Of a DNA stretch of 64,000 bases, positions 13,562 to 24,292 are shown in pieces. Source of the DNA: Prosapia bicincta (Eukaryota; Arthropoda; Insecta; Hemiptera; Cercopidae); contig JBAIZL010000002.1 in NCBI GenBank assembly GCA_036971475.1, positions 356,655,582 to 356,719,581 on the forward strand, written 5' to 3'. A program made the position numbers and the translations under genes. Numbering within the stretch: position 1 is the stretch's first letter; each line of letters begins with the position of its first letter. The notes beneath the pieces are model-generated. The model worked only from the letters and a program-made list of their open reading frames with translations, was not told the origin of the DNA and ran no database searches.

Positions 13562-14438
13562 TTCAAAAGCGAAGCTTGCCTAAACGTCACATGCTTCTCA
13601 TCCTCGATAACAAGTCTAAATTACAGGGTTCAACGGATATTGATCAATGTGTTAGTGCTGAGATTTCTGATACAATCGTATTTCCTCGGTTTCATGAAAT
13701 CGTGGTCCGTAATATGGTTCATGGACCATGTGGGGCAAAGAAACCCAGTTCACCATGCTTGCGTGATGGAACATGTTCCAGAAATATCCCAGCGAGGTCT
13801 TAAATGAAAATATAGAGAACTATAATGGATATCCACACTATATGAAGAAAAAAAGGAAATAATGCCCAAAAGATGATTTACCAAGTAGACAATCGAGATG
13901 TTGTCCCCTTTAATCCATACTTATTACTTAAGTATAACCCTCACATCAATGTGGAAATTTGTTCAAGTGTCCCCTCTCTAAATTCCTATTAAAATATGTA
14001 TACAAACGTTATGATTCAGCATGAATGCAGTTTGTTCAAAACAGATGAAAGTGGCCCTACAACATATGTCGAAACTGCTAGTGGCTATGTGAGTTCCCAT
14101 GAGAGTATATGGCGTCTCCATTCTAACGAAATGCATGAGTAATCACACACAGTTATTCATTCAGCAGTCCATGAAAAAGAATTTCATAATGACTTCTTCC
14201 ATACTGGAAATGAAGAGGAAGCACTAAACGCTTCAGAAATGAAACAAACTACTTTAACAGCGTGGTTTGACTTGAACAACCGAGATTTAAATGCTAGGCA
14301 GTATCTTTATGCAGAAGTCCCATAAAACTATATATTTAGTTATAACAGATGGATTTTGAGACAAAGAGGTGGCTCTAGAGCTATAGGAACAATGTTTAAG
14401 TTATCACCAAATGATCAAAATAGATTTTACCTACAATT
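13562..14438 (+). pseudogene. Helitron Rep/helicase pseudogene, N-terminal part
   Basis: Read across frames, the plus strand gives the Rep part of a Helitron RepHel protein. Near 13580-13800 are LPKRHMLLIL, IDQCVSAEI and MVHGPCGAKKPSSPC. Near 13890-14010 are VVPFNPYLLLKY and HINVEIC, followed by the linker to the helicase with LTAWFDLNNRDLNARQYLY at about 14255-14320 and W(I)LRQRGGSRAIGTMF near 14350. The HUH nuclease motif, normally GLPHxH, reads LPKRH, so one metal-binding His is lost. Several frameshifts and stops exist. Coding stops at the sequence RFYLQL, where a Penelope-like element has inserted, and resumes at 16252. Confidence 0.88.
14425..14438 (+). repeat. Target-site duplication, left copy (14 bp)
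   Basis: TTTTACCTACAATT is repeated exactly at 16252-16265. It encodes FYLQL of the Helitron protein, so the interrupted reading continues after the second copy. This defines the intervening DNA as an insertion. Confidence 0.85.
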
Positions 14439-16251
14439 AAACTAATTTTAAAAATACTGAACTAAGTGAATACGTAATTGCTTACTTGCCTGACGCGTTT
14501 CAAAACTTTCGTTCCTTTTACGAAGTTAACCCTCTACTGGCGGAATCGGTTATTTGTAGAGGCTTTAACGGAAAAGGATTTGTGACTGTGGAATGGGGTG
14601 GTTTGTTTGATATATGTGTCATATAATAGAAAAGGCTGTTGCTTTCAGAGAGTGTGTGAACATTTAATACGTTTTCTTTATCTATTGCGTAGTGTTCGTA
14701 GATTTCATATTTTTCTAACGTTGTTAGTTTTTTATTTTATTTTAATGTGTGTCGAACATTTAAATTAGAGTGTATGTCTGTGTTTGTGTGTGTTGGTTGT
14801 TTTTTAGGTGTTTTGCGTAACTGGATTTAGGGTTTGTTTGATTTTTTGGGGTAATGTGTTCCTCGAAGCGTGTATAGAATCACCTGCCGGTTTGGCAGAT
14901 GTAATAGTTGTGACTGTCGTTACAAGTTAATTTGTAAATACCTGATGGTTTGTATTTGTCAGTTTTTTTAAAAGGTTGTAAGTGCTGTCTTAAAGTTTTT
15001 GTTGTTTTGTTGGATATTTGGTAATGGACTTTTCTGAATGTAGAGGCTATTTTTGTTGTGGTAGGTAGGTAGGTTTTGTGTGGTTTGTCTGCGTGGCCGT
15101 TTGATGGTGTTTATGTTTAATTTTCCTGAGTATGTTGTCTATGAGTGTATGTTGTTAGCCGTTTTGTTGAGCGACGATTATATGGTATTAAGTTCTTCGT
15201 CGTAGTCTTTCTGTAGCACTGGTATATAGATTAGTCGGTGTAACTTATGAATAAATGCAGCGTGTTTGTGTTGTGTGGGGTGATTAGATGTAGATTATGT
15301 ATAACAATATCGGTAGTTGTTGGTTTTCTGTATATTTTGATATTATGTCTGGTGTTGTGTTTGGTGATGGTAAGGTCTAGAAAGTTTATTTTATTGTTTT
15401 CTTCTAATTCGAGGGTAAATGTGAGGTTTTGGTGTAAGGTATGAATGTAATAGTGTAGTTTTTTGATTTGCCGTTTGTTTCCGTTGTATAATATTAAAAT
15501 GCCATCTACATATCTATGGTAATAAAATATTTAATGTGTGTGATTATTATTCTGTAGAATTATTGTTGTTCGATATGGTGTAGGAATATTTCTGCTAGGA
15601 TGCCTGAAATGGGGGACCCAATAGCGAGGCCATCTTTCTATGTGTAGTATTTGTGTTGGTATGTGAAGTAGTTTTGTGATGTGATGAATTTGGTGAGTGT
15701 GATTATTTCATGTGTGAGTTTATGTGGAGTGTTGTTTGCTGTGAGCATATTTTGTAGTATGTGGAGTGTCTGTTCTATTGGCACATTAGTGTAAAGGTTT
15801 TTTATGTCAAATGAGGCAATGGTGAAGTTGTGTGGTATGTAGATGTTTTGAATTTTGTGTATGAGGTCTATGTTATTGTGTATGGATGTGTGATTGTAAA
15901 AGTTTATGTTGTCTCTGATAAGTTTATCTATGTAATTGACTAGCTTATGTGATGGTGCATGTGTGTGTATGGTTAGTGGAAGGATGGGTGTGTTTTGATT
16001 TTAGATTTTAGGTAAAGCATCTAATGTGGGGGCTTTGGGTTTTATTTGATTGTAAAATTTCTTTTGTTCACTTTTCATTATTTCGGTGCATTTATTTTAG
16101 AAGATTTGTAATTTCTGTTTGAAATTTAGGTGTGGGGTCTGATCAGAGTTCGTTTATTTTGTTTTCAGTTATGAAACTTTTTACTTTGTTGTCGATGTCT
16201 TGTTGATGCATTATTACGATGAAAGTACCTTTGTCTGCTTTTAAGAATTGC
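14439..16251 (-). mobile_element. Penelope-like retroelement, 5'-truncated, inserted in the Helitron
   Basis: The minus strand encodes a decayed Penelope-like protein. In order from 16.24 kb downward: KADKGTFIVIMHQQDIDNK, the start of the RT. SFDIKNLYTNVP, near 15.8 kb. DGLAIGSPISGILAEIF, near 15.6 kb. RYVDGILILYNGNK, near 15.5 kb, where the catalytic YVDD is YVDG. INFLDLTITK and IYRKPTTTD, near 15.35 kb. Near 14.9 kb a GIY-YIG endonuclease appears as SGIYKLTCND and YYICQTGR, with a stop after it. The N-terminus is missing, consistent with 5' truncation during target-primed insertion. A 14-bp target duplication flanks it. The 3' end contains a hammerhead-like motif. Dead copy. Confidence 0.85.
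14480..14530 (-). ncRNA. Hammerhead-like motif at Penelope 3' end (degenerate)
   Basis: On the minus strand a short hairpin (AACGAAAGTTTT) is followed by GAAACGCGTC, the GAAAC box plus stem III start typical of hammerhead ribozymes in Penelope-like LTRs. The CUGANGA box is not intact here. A related inverted copy lies at 18066-18125. Activity is not expected. Confidence 0.35.
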
Positions 16252-17852
16252 TTTTACCTACAATTGTTACTACTACACTTAAAAGGTGCAACATCATTCA
16301 CAGATCTACGACGCTTTAATAATATTCAATTAAATTCCTTCAAAGAGGCTGCATTAGAAAGGGGTATTTTAAATGATGATAACGAAAGGCAACGTTGCAT
16401 GGAAGAGCAAGAAAATACACATATGCCTAGACAACTAAGGGAGCTGTGTGCTCTCATATGCTGCTTTTGTGAACCAGCATCTCCTTAAACAATATGGATT
16501 AATTTTAAAGATGCATTAATTTAGGACATGCTAGAAATCGATGTTGAAGAATCTGAAGACATTGCTTTACAAAAGATAGATAAAATCTCAGAGAAAACGG
16601 TTTGTTGTGGAAATATTGGTCTCGCCGTTCCAAAAAATGAAAATATTCCTACTTATGTATACAACATAAATTACCAAACTGCAAAAGGTGCTACAATGTA
16701 TAATAAAAAATTAGTCCTAGACAAAGTTTTGAATGCAGTATCTGGCGTTAAATTGTATAGATAGTTTAATGAAAGATTTAATGAAATGTGTTGACCCAAT
16801 TTATGGAAACACTTCATTTGGACCAATGATAATATTATTCGGAGGAGGTTTTCGACAAGTCTTACCTGTTTTGCCTATGCAAGGAAAAGTCAAAGTTTTA
16901 GAGGCGTGTGCAAAGAAAAGCAGAATCCGGAGTTAACAAAAAACATACGTGTGAACAATGAAGAAGCCGAATTTTGCAACTGGCTTTTACAGTTAGATAA
17001 TGGCACTTTGAAAAGTGACAAAGACAAGGATGCCGTTGATATCCTGGAACAATTAATTATTAGAAATGAATCACTGACAAATTTTGTGTTTGGCAAACCA
17101 CTTAATCTAAATAATGTTAAAAATGTTTCTCAAAATGTGATATTATGCCCATTAAATGATCAGTGTTGTTTAATAAATAATGAAGTATTGGGTAAACTTG
17201 AGGGAGATTCAAAGGATTTCTACAGCCTTGATGAAATCATTACCGATGATCCAGACGAACGTTTGAACATTTCCATTGAGTACATAAACTCTATTACACC
17301 ATCAGGAATTCCCAAACATAAACTAATTCTCAAAGATAGAACAATCTTTATGTTAATTAGAAATATGAACTTGGGATCAGGTTTAATTAATGGAGTACGT
17401 ATTATCGTACTAGATATGTTTGACCACTGTATTAAGGTAGACAAAATCACTGGTCCTGGCAAAAAACCATCATATTTTTACCAAGAATTAAATTAATATT
17501 AACAGATCCTATCATTCCATTTCTAATGAAAAAGGCCCAATTTCCTTTGAGACTTGCATTTTCAATAACTATAAATAAGGCTCAGGGCCAAACATTTTTA
17601 ACAGCAGGGCTTCAATTGACCAAACCTGTTTTTACATATGGTAAACTTTATGTTGCGCAAAGTCTAGTAAAATCTGAGGATGGATTAAAGATAAATATTG
17701 AAAATACGATTAGTCAAAAAAATCAAATTGAAAACGCATTTACAAAATATAGATTTTATAAGGAAATTTTGATACGAATAATTTATATTATATTAAATTT
17801 GATTTGTATTAAAAAATTATATTACGATATAAAAGTTTACAATTCGTTTTAA
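16252..17852 (+). pseudogene. Helitron Rep/helicase pseudogene, Pif1-helicase part
   Basis: This continues the Helitron protein after the Penelope insertion. 16258-16488 gives GATSFTDLRRFN, SFKEAALERGIL and the LREL...FCEP segment. 16528-16764 is the linker to the helicase. 16733-16936 gives LNCIDSLMKDLM and GGGFRQVLPVLP. 16906-17496 gives the region around LGSGLINGVR. 17526-17720 gives FPLRLAFSITINKAQGQTF, helicase motif VI. Walker A (GGxGTGKT) and Walker B are absent: the sequence jumps from AVSG to LNCID near 16745, indicating an internal deletion. Motif III reads GGGFRQ rather than GGDFRQ. Stops separate the pieces. Non-functional. Confidence 0.88.
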
Positions 17853-17869
17853 TAAGAATAGGGGCATTT

Positions 17870-18131
17870 ACCCCTACAAGCCCCTGGTTAGGTTATATTC
17901 ATGGTGTGTTTTGATTTACTAATCCAGTGTCCAAAAGGAGGTTAGACATGTGTTTGTGGATGTATTTATTATGGTCTAGGTTATATTTTAGTCCTTTTTT
18001 ATAACAATGTTATTTCATTTATATTGAATTTGATATTATGGTGCGCGGGTGAGTAGAGGCTTTCCATCGTAAAAGAAACAATTGTTTCGAAACGCGTCAG
18101 CAAGTAAGCCCTATTCACTTAGTTAGGTTAA
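17870..18131 (-). mobile_element. Second Penelope-like fragment (N-terminal coding plus LTR-like end)
   Basis: The minus strand near 17910-18015 encodes YKKGLKYNLDHNKYIHKHMS and further residues, resembling the N-terminal region of Penelope-like proteins (xxGLKYN...). The outer end at 18066-18131 is an inverted relative of the 3' end of the copy at 14439: both share GAAACGCGTC, AGTAAGC and TTCACTTAG. It is not contiguous with the RT piece, because Helitron coding lies between. It is either a separate insertion or a rearranged part of the same element with inverted LTRs. Confidence 0.55.
18066..18115 (+). ncRNA. Hammerhead-like motif in Penelope LTR fragment
   Basis: On the plus strand, ATCGTAAAA is followed by a perfect hairpin (GAAACAATTGTTTC), then GAAACGCGTC. 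The hairpin plus GAAAC box is the stem II to stem III part of the small hammerheads found in Penelope-like elements. The 5' CUGANGA box is degraded. Confidence 0.35.
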
Positions 18132-18149
18132 TTTTTAATTATAGTTTAA

Positions 18150-18940
18150 TCAGTGAATTCAATATGATTACATCAAGCAACATTATTCAAAGAGGGTATT
18201 TTAATGAGTTTGTGCCTGAAAATGAAGGGCTTTTAAAAATACAGAATTTTCCTCGGAAGGTTATTTTACTGTTAGACAATGAACCACGATTAACTGTGCT
18301 CTGATGATATACGCGCTTTATGTTATAGGCCTAACCCAGTGGCTGGATCCGCGTGAAATGTATGGAATGTATGGAGAAAATACAGACGTTACCTTTTACA
18401 ATCTTTCTTGGAAGCGACTGAAGAGGAAGAAAGCATTGTAAAGTTTCTAAAAAAAATTCTGCCAAAAGAGCTGTGTACTGGGTAGCAAATCATGGAGAAA
18501 AAGGTTAGAAGATACATCAAGAAAGTCGTGGAAACTGAGTCATAATGAAACTGTTGAGTTTGTTATTGATCCACAAGAAGAAACAGATTTCTTTTTACCA
18601 ACAGACTTTCAGGGAAAATTCCGATGTGGACAGTTTGAGATAACAGAATGTATGGTTATTACAAGAAACTACTGAAGGCAGTGATGACGAGGAAGAAGAT
18701 GAAGGTTCTACCGAGAAAGTAGGCCTACATAAAAGGTGAAGGAACACCGCCTTGGAAACTGCACTACGCTCTATGAAACAACAGACACCACACTAACAGA
18801 TGTGCTTCTGATAAGACACCTTAGCACGAAGACGATATGATAAGCAAGGGCAGAAGACACATGACAACATTTTTCAAAAACATTTAGCAGCTGTGATGAA
18901 CAATGTACTTCAAAGCCACATGAGTTTATGAAAGTATTGT
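18150..18940 (+). pseudogene. pogo/Tigger (Jerky-like) DDE transposase relic
   Basis: The plus strand near 18160-18300 gives MITSSNIIQRGYFNEFVPEN then KVILLLDNEP, the second catalytic block of pogo/Tigger transposases (LLLLDNAPxH; the His is not kept). Near 18375-18470 YRRYLLQSFLEATEEEESI matches the family's YRRxLLxxLL region. Near 18475-18540 YWVANHGEK and RKSWKLS match the VYWVAxAWEKV...SWxKL block. An acidic stretch and an RRRYDKQGQKTHDNIF C-terminal tail follow to about 18930. The N-terminal HTH domains are missing and frames shift. Dead copy. Confidence 0.72.
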
Positions 18941-19207
18941 AATAAATAAAGTTCCATAAACGTATTTTGTGCATTCCCAATTCTAGTATTAGGATTCATC
19001 AAAATTTCTGTTTTTTTTAATGTACAGGATGATATTTCCTTGTAATCGGAGGGGGCCTAGGTCCCATCTACCTCGAATTATAGTGACTCTACTTTATTAT
19101 ATACTTATTTTATACTGTATTATATACTTTTTGTTCAAACCACTTTTTATTTTGTATTAGAGCCTATTTATTAATAGGATATATCCTTTATATTTTGTCT
19201 TTTTCAA

Positions 19208-19211
<4 letters not shown>
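18941..19211. other. Host intergenic DNA left of the microsatellite
   Basis: This probably includes the 3' end of the Tigger relic, given the stretch ending cgaattatagtgactctact. No other feature was recognised. Confidence 0.4.

Positions 19212-19259
<48 letters not shown>
19212..19259. repeat. (TA)n microsatellite
   Basis: About 24 uninterrupted TA units. It lies just outside the left edge of the bacterial block. Confidence 0.95.
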
Positions 19260-19262
<3 letters not shown>

Positions 19263-19333
19263 ACATAACGTTGGAGGCTAAAGAATAAATTCAGCTTATT
19301 TCCAAAAAAAAAAAAAAATAGTCGGAAGAAATA

Positions 19334-19664
19334 TTAAGCCAAAGCGATAAAGATAGTTCCTAAAATTACCACCAGGGTAACCATTTTTCTATGGCGAAGT
19401 AGTGATAAAGGGGCTGGGGAATCTTTAACAAAAGAAGGGCTCAACCATTTTAAGATAGGACTTCCCAAATTACCTGGGTTATAATAATGTACCGTTGCGG
19501 CAAGGTCTTTGTAGATGGTTATGGGAATAACCATATTAACGGAAAATAAGTAAGGGGGGAGAGATGAAGCGGGGTTGAAAAAAAGTGATCGGAGTCTTGG
19601 AAGAAAGTCAGAAGAGGGCAGATGTATTAGGGGGGGAAGACCAAGTGCCATACGGACACAAGTT
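19334..19664 (-). CDS. Unrecognised ORF at the left junction of the bacterial block
   Basis: An ORF of 105 codons (19334-19651) on the minus strand. It is Pro/Leu-rich, with a basic RHRK segment followed by a short hydrophobic stretch (VTLVVILGTIFIALA) at the C-terminus that could be a membrane anchor. It is less AT-rich than its surroundings and has C-runs. It begins where glutamate dehydrogenase homology stops, after MAIL near 19670, and ends before an A-tract at about 19304-19318 and the (TA)n tract. I cannot assign it to the bacterium or the host. It may be unrelated DNA captured at the integration junction, and may not be a gene. Confidence 0.25.
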
Positions 19665-20680
19665 CCATTAAAATGGCCATTATCAAGTTAAATATGGGAC
19701 GTAAAACATAATCATGTGAAATATTGCTGACTTTCTTCAGGAGTTCTTCACATTTTTCTCTGAAAATGTCAGTAGTTTCAGTTCTATCGATATCCATGTT
19801 AGGATCAAATCTTGCATGAAATAGTTGTATCAAATACTTTACTACCTTGAGACCACTTTTTGTATATATTCTGGGTTGTAGCTAAATGACGTTTGCTTTG
19901 GGTAAGCACTTAGCACCCTAATCAGCAGCACTTATTTCCACTCCAGCCCAGCATTAATAATCAAACTGTTGAAATAGTCATTTTTAACAAAATTATTATT
20001 CTTTAACCAAACCAGAAAATCTTTTTGTTCTTGATTTTGGTCTGGTGTCATTTGAGTAGCGGACACTGTAATACGCTTGTCCTTTTCCTGATCAAGTACT
20101 GGGATGACAGAAAGACTTGCCTCATCCAGTTTCTGCAGCATCAGGCGCCAATCTTTTACAACGCAATTAACTGCTTTCAGCATTTCTTGAAGAGACTTCT
20201 CTAGTGTACAAACAAAATCATCACTTATACCTTTAAAAATTATATATATTAAACTCTTTGATTCCATCATTTCCTTCCAAAGGGCTTACCCTTTGTCTAT
20301 TATGCTGCCTTTTCTTTGGATATTAATTATGTTGTTGCTGTAATAGCATATAGTTAAATTATGCGACTTAATAGAGGCAATAATAGAGTCAACCAGAAAA
20401 GGCATGTCGTTATTTGCTACCTTAATTATAGTCAAATTGCCTTCTATCCCTGATATATCATTTACATTATTTACTATTAATTTGCTTTCTTCTCTTTCTT
20501 TTTTGAGAATGAAGTTGTACGCATCATCTGCAATGTACAGAAGGAATCTATCATTGATCTTTAAATCACTATTATAAATAAAATTATAAAAGTACTTTAT
20601 AAACTCTTTGATTTTCTCCTTTTCCTCCTGACTTCCTTGATTAACTAACTTAAGTAAAGTCTAAGTGTCAACATTATGAT
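19665..20680 (-). pseudogene. NAD-specific glutamate dehydrogenase (large type), internally deleted
   Basis: This family (about 1600 residues in alphaproteobacteria) oxidises glutamate to 2-oxoglutarate. The minus strand carries the N-terminal region from about 20670 to 19932. It includes NNDMPFLVDSIIASI, a hallmark of the N-terminal ACT-like part, then SLIYIIFKGISDD and VKDWRLMLQKLDE. At about 19930 the reading jumps to a much later segment with SYNPEYIQK, LIQLFHARFDPNMDI and DYVLRPIFNLIMAIL, which lies near the middle of full-length enzymes. Several hundred codons are therefore deleted. Homology ends near 19670, the left edge of the bacterial block. A stop follows IIDKG near 20287. It lies downstream of clpB on the same strand. 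Non-functional. Confidence 0.85.
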
Positions 20681-23235
20681 CTATACACATTTTTTTAACG
20701 CAAATACACAGTGAATTTCAACCTTTTTAACTAAGATTTCATTATTAAGAGCGTACACTATCAAATTATCACCCTCCCCTACTTCTCCCGACAGAACTAA
20801 CTTAGCTAGATTATTTTGAATACATTCCTGTATTGCCCTTCTTAGAGACCTTGCTCCATATTCAGGATCATAGCCAGTTTGTGCTATTAGTTCTTTAGCT
20901 TCCTGTGACAAATTTATACTCAGTTTAAGCTTAGCAAGCGTTATTTTGTAAATAAGAAAATTGAACATCTATAATTTTATAAATATCATCCTTAGTTAAA
21001 CTGTGGAATAAAATAATTTCATCCAGTCTATTTAAAAATTCTGGACGAAACGCCGCTTTAACTATTTGCATCACTTCGCTTTTCACAGAGTCAGCAACTC
21101 CTTTTAGCATTATCTCAGCACCTAGATTAGAATTAAAATGAGTATAATATTGCGAAAATTGATCAACTTGCCGTGACTATAGGCGAGTCTGCCTTCATCC
21201 AAAATTTGCAATAACAAATTGAATATGTCTGGATTTCCTTTCTCTATTTCATCAAATAGGATTACCTGATATGGTCTTCTTCTCACTGCTTCAGTTAATC
21301 TTCCACCCTGCTCATAACCAACATACCCTTGAGGTGTACCGATTAGCTTTGAAACGGAGAGCTTTTCCATATATTCTGACATATCAAAGCGTAGAAGTGC
21401 TGATTGATCATCAAATAAGAATTCTGCCAGGGCTTTCGCAAGTTCGGTTTTTCCAACTCCAGTCGGCCCCAAGAATAAGAATGAACCGAAAGGCCGATTA
21501 GTATCTTGCACACCAGAGCAAGAGCGCCTAACTGCATTACTTATTACTTCTATTGCATCTTTCTGTCCTGTTACTCTTCTTCCTATTTCATGTTCCATAT
21601 TAAGAACTTTTTCTTTTTCACTGTGCATCATACTATCAACTGAAAATCCCGTCCATTTTGAAACGATATTTGCAATGTCATTCTCAGTAACTTCTTTCTT
21701 CAGGAAACTGTCAGTAACCTTTTCTTGATTTTTCAATTCATTTTCAAGCTGAGGAATCACACCATACATTAATTCCCCTGCCCTCCCTAAACCTCCACTG
21801 CTTTGGGCTAACTCCAACTCTTTTCTTCCGTTGTCTAGTTTTTCAGCTGTTTCTTGTATTTTGGCTATTTTGTTCTTCTCCATCTGCCATTTACTTTTCA
21901 AGTCAGCAAATCTACTGTTTAGGCTTTCAATTTCCTCATTTATCTTTTTTAATCGCTGCTTGGAATTTTAATCGCGTTCTTTTTTTAGCTTCTTATTATA
22001 TTTTTAGCTGTATAATCTTTCTTTCAAGTTATTCAATGACTTCAGGTTTGCTATCCATTTCAATTCTCACCCTGCTTGCCGCTTCATCAATCAAGTCAAT
22101 TGCTTTATCAAGTAAAAACCAGTCTGTTATATATCTATTGGATAAAGTTGCAGCAGCAAGTATTGCACCATCTGTAATTCTAATACCATGATGCACTTCA
22201 TATCTTTCTTTCAAACCCCTCAGTATTGATATGACATCAGTTTCAGTCGGTTGAGAGATAAGCACAGGCTAGGAACGCATTCGATATTCATCCAATGTTG
22301 TGGCTCCTACACAACGAATTTCCCCACGCGCAAGAGCAGGCTTGAGCAGATTTGAGGCATCCATTGCACCACTTGTTGCTCCTGCTCCAACTAAAGTATG
22401 AAGCTCATCTATGAATAAGACAACTTTTCCTTCTGCTTTCGAAAGCTCATTAATAACCGCTTTTAGCCTTTATTCAAACTCTCCTCTAAATTTCGTTCCG
22501 GCGATTAATTCGCCAAGATAAAGCTAAAACTTTTGCATCGCGAAAACCAAGCGGCACGTCATTTGCAACAACTCTATTCGCAAGCCCTTCAACTATTGCA
22601 GTTTTCCCAACACCTGGTTCACCTATCAGCACTGGATTGTTCTTTGTCATCCTTGGTGATACCTGCATAGTTCTTCTGATCTCTTCATCACGACCAATTA
22701 CCGGATAAAGCTTACCTTGCATAGCAAGCTCTGTAATATCTTTAGTATATCCCTTTGCTGCGTTTAATTTTTCCTCACTATTTGGTGAGTCCGCACTGTT
22801 GCCTTTTCTCATTTCTGCGATAACTAAGTTCAACTTTTGCGGTGTAACACCGCTTTCTGCCAAAATTTTGCCCACAGTATCATCCTTCTGTGCAGCCAGA
22901 CCCTGCAGTAAACGCTCAACAGTAACAAATGTATCTTTATTCCTCTTGGCAATACCAATTGAATCCTCAAAAACGTTTGCTACCTCTTTTGAAAGTCGAA
23001 GACCACCGCTTCCCGGTCCTTCAACTACTGGAATCTTTTTTATCGCAACGTCTGAAATATTTTGCACATTTCCCCTACAAGCGCCTACTAAATACTTAAC
23101 TAAACCTGATTCATCTTCAAGCATTACCTTTAGTAAATGCTCAGGCATAAACATCTGATGTCCAGCTCCCAGCGCTTTCATTTGAGCACTCTGGATTAGG
23201 CTTTTTGCTTTTTCTGTAAATTTATTTAAGTCCAT
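20681..23235 (-). pseudogene. clpB: ClpB disaggregase chaperone, decayed
   Basis: ClpB is the Hsp100 AAA+ disaggregase working with DnaK. Nearly the whole gene is present. N domain from MDLNKFTEKAKSLIQSAQ at 23235. D1 Walker A GEPGVGKT and Walker [12 protein letters not shown], at 22.6-22.4 kb. The coiled-coil M domain, near 21.9-21.7 kb. D2 Walker [16 protein letters not shown] and Walker [11 protein letters not shown], at 21.5-21.2 kb. FRPEFLNRLDEII near 21.05 kb. C-terminal GYDPEYGARSLRRAIQ near 20.85 kb. Damage: a frameshift near 22520, Glu to stop in GEFE*RLK near 22470, and a stop plus loss of about 13 codons around IEKDAALARRFQ near 22270. Further frameshifts or stops lie near 22000, 21130 and 20945. 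First gene of a minus-strand run. Confidence 0.95.
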
Positions 23236-23429
23236 AATACAAGTTTAACTCATACTTGCTGGTATATATAGCAATTGCTTCCTCAATTTCAAGCTGAAAG
23301 TTGTTTGCTTTGGGATAAAAATGTACCCTAATGTATGTAACTGAAACATTACACCCACATATCCCAACCAAGCTCTCAAAAGCCACGCAAACTCAAGGTC
23401 AACATTATATGCTAAGATCAAAAGTGTTT

Positions 23430-24292
23430 TTATACTGAAAAACGACAAGCTTTGAGCCTGTTATATGTTGATCTAGTGAGTGGACTTGATGCAACCACTA
23501 AAAATCCCTTAGAATAAGCAACGTACTTATAATGCTCAAATTCGTCTGGGGTAACATACTTATCGATTTTTGCGTGCTTCGGAGTTGGTTGCAAATACTG
23601 ACCGATTGTTATAAAATCAACTACAGCACTTCGTAAATCATCCATAACTTGAAGTACTTCTTCCTTTGGTTTTCCAAGTCCAACCATGAGCCCTGACTTG
23701 GTAAAAAGCTTGGGATTTATCTGCTTTACCATCTTCAGCAAATACAGTGAATGAAATTAACGAGCCCTCGGCCTTATCTTTGCATATAATCATGGCACCG
23801 TTTCAATATTGTGATTATAGACATCAGGTGATGCAACAGCAACCGCTTCAAATGCCCCTTTCTTATTAAAAAATCGTGAGTTAAAATATCTATTGTTGTT
23901 TCAGAAGTGATCTTTCTAATTTCTTCTATACATTTTATAAACTGATTTGCACCACCATCTGGTAAATCATCACGGTCAACAGAGGTAATGACAACATGCT
24001 TTAGGTTTAACTTTTTTATCGTCTTTGCTAAATTTTCTGGCTCATGTGGGTCTAATTTATCAGGAATACCTGTTGCAACGTTGTAAAACGCACAAGCACG
24101 AGTTCAAATAGAACCGAGAATCGTCACAGTAGCGTGACGTTTGTTCCAACATTCACCAATATTTGGACAAGCAGCCTCTTCACATACCGTATGCAAGTTA
24201 TGCAGATTAACAGTGTTTAAGGTCTCATTAAATATTTCAACAGTTGAAGCTTATGCCCTGAGCCATGGAGGCTTACTATGCATCTGAAACAG
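23430..24292 (-). pseudogene. lipA: Lipoyl synthase, decayed
   Basis: LipA is a radical-SAM enzyme that inserts sulfur into octanoyl chains to make lipoate on E2 subunits. The minus strand starts HSKPPWLRA, meets a stop, then gives [20 protein letters not shown] and the auxiliary cluster motif [13 protein letters not shown], which is intact. The radical-SAM motif CTRACAFCN instead reads *TRACAFYN: the first Cys is a TGA stop and the third is Tyr. [16 protein letters not shown] and the C-terminal ORF (23430-23741: [31 protein letters not shown]) follow after frameshifts near 23860-23740. The HADEDF-type segment near the end is missing. Its 5' end overlaps the 3' end of rpmB. Confidence 0.95.

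Noticed and set aside
14439..18131. One complete Penelope element with inverted ends spanning the whole region
   Set aside because: The 14-bp duplication shows that the RT part alone (14439-16251) is an insertion in the Helitron. Helitron coding occupies 16252-17852.
21271..23158. Plus-strand ORFs over clpB (for example 22799-23158)
   Set aside because: Shadows of the clpB coding strand.
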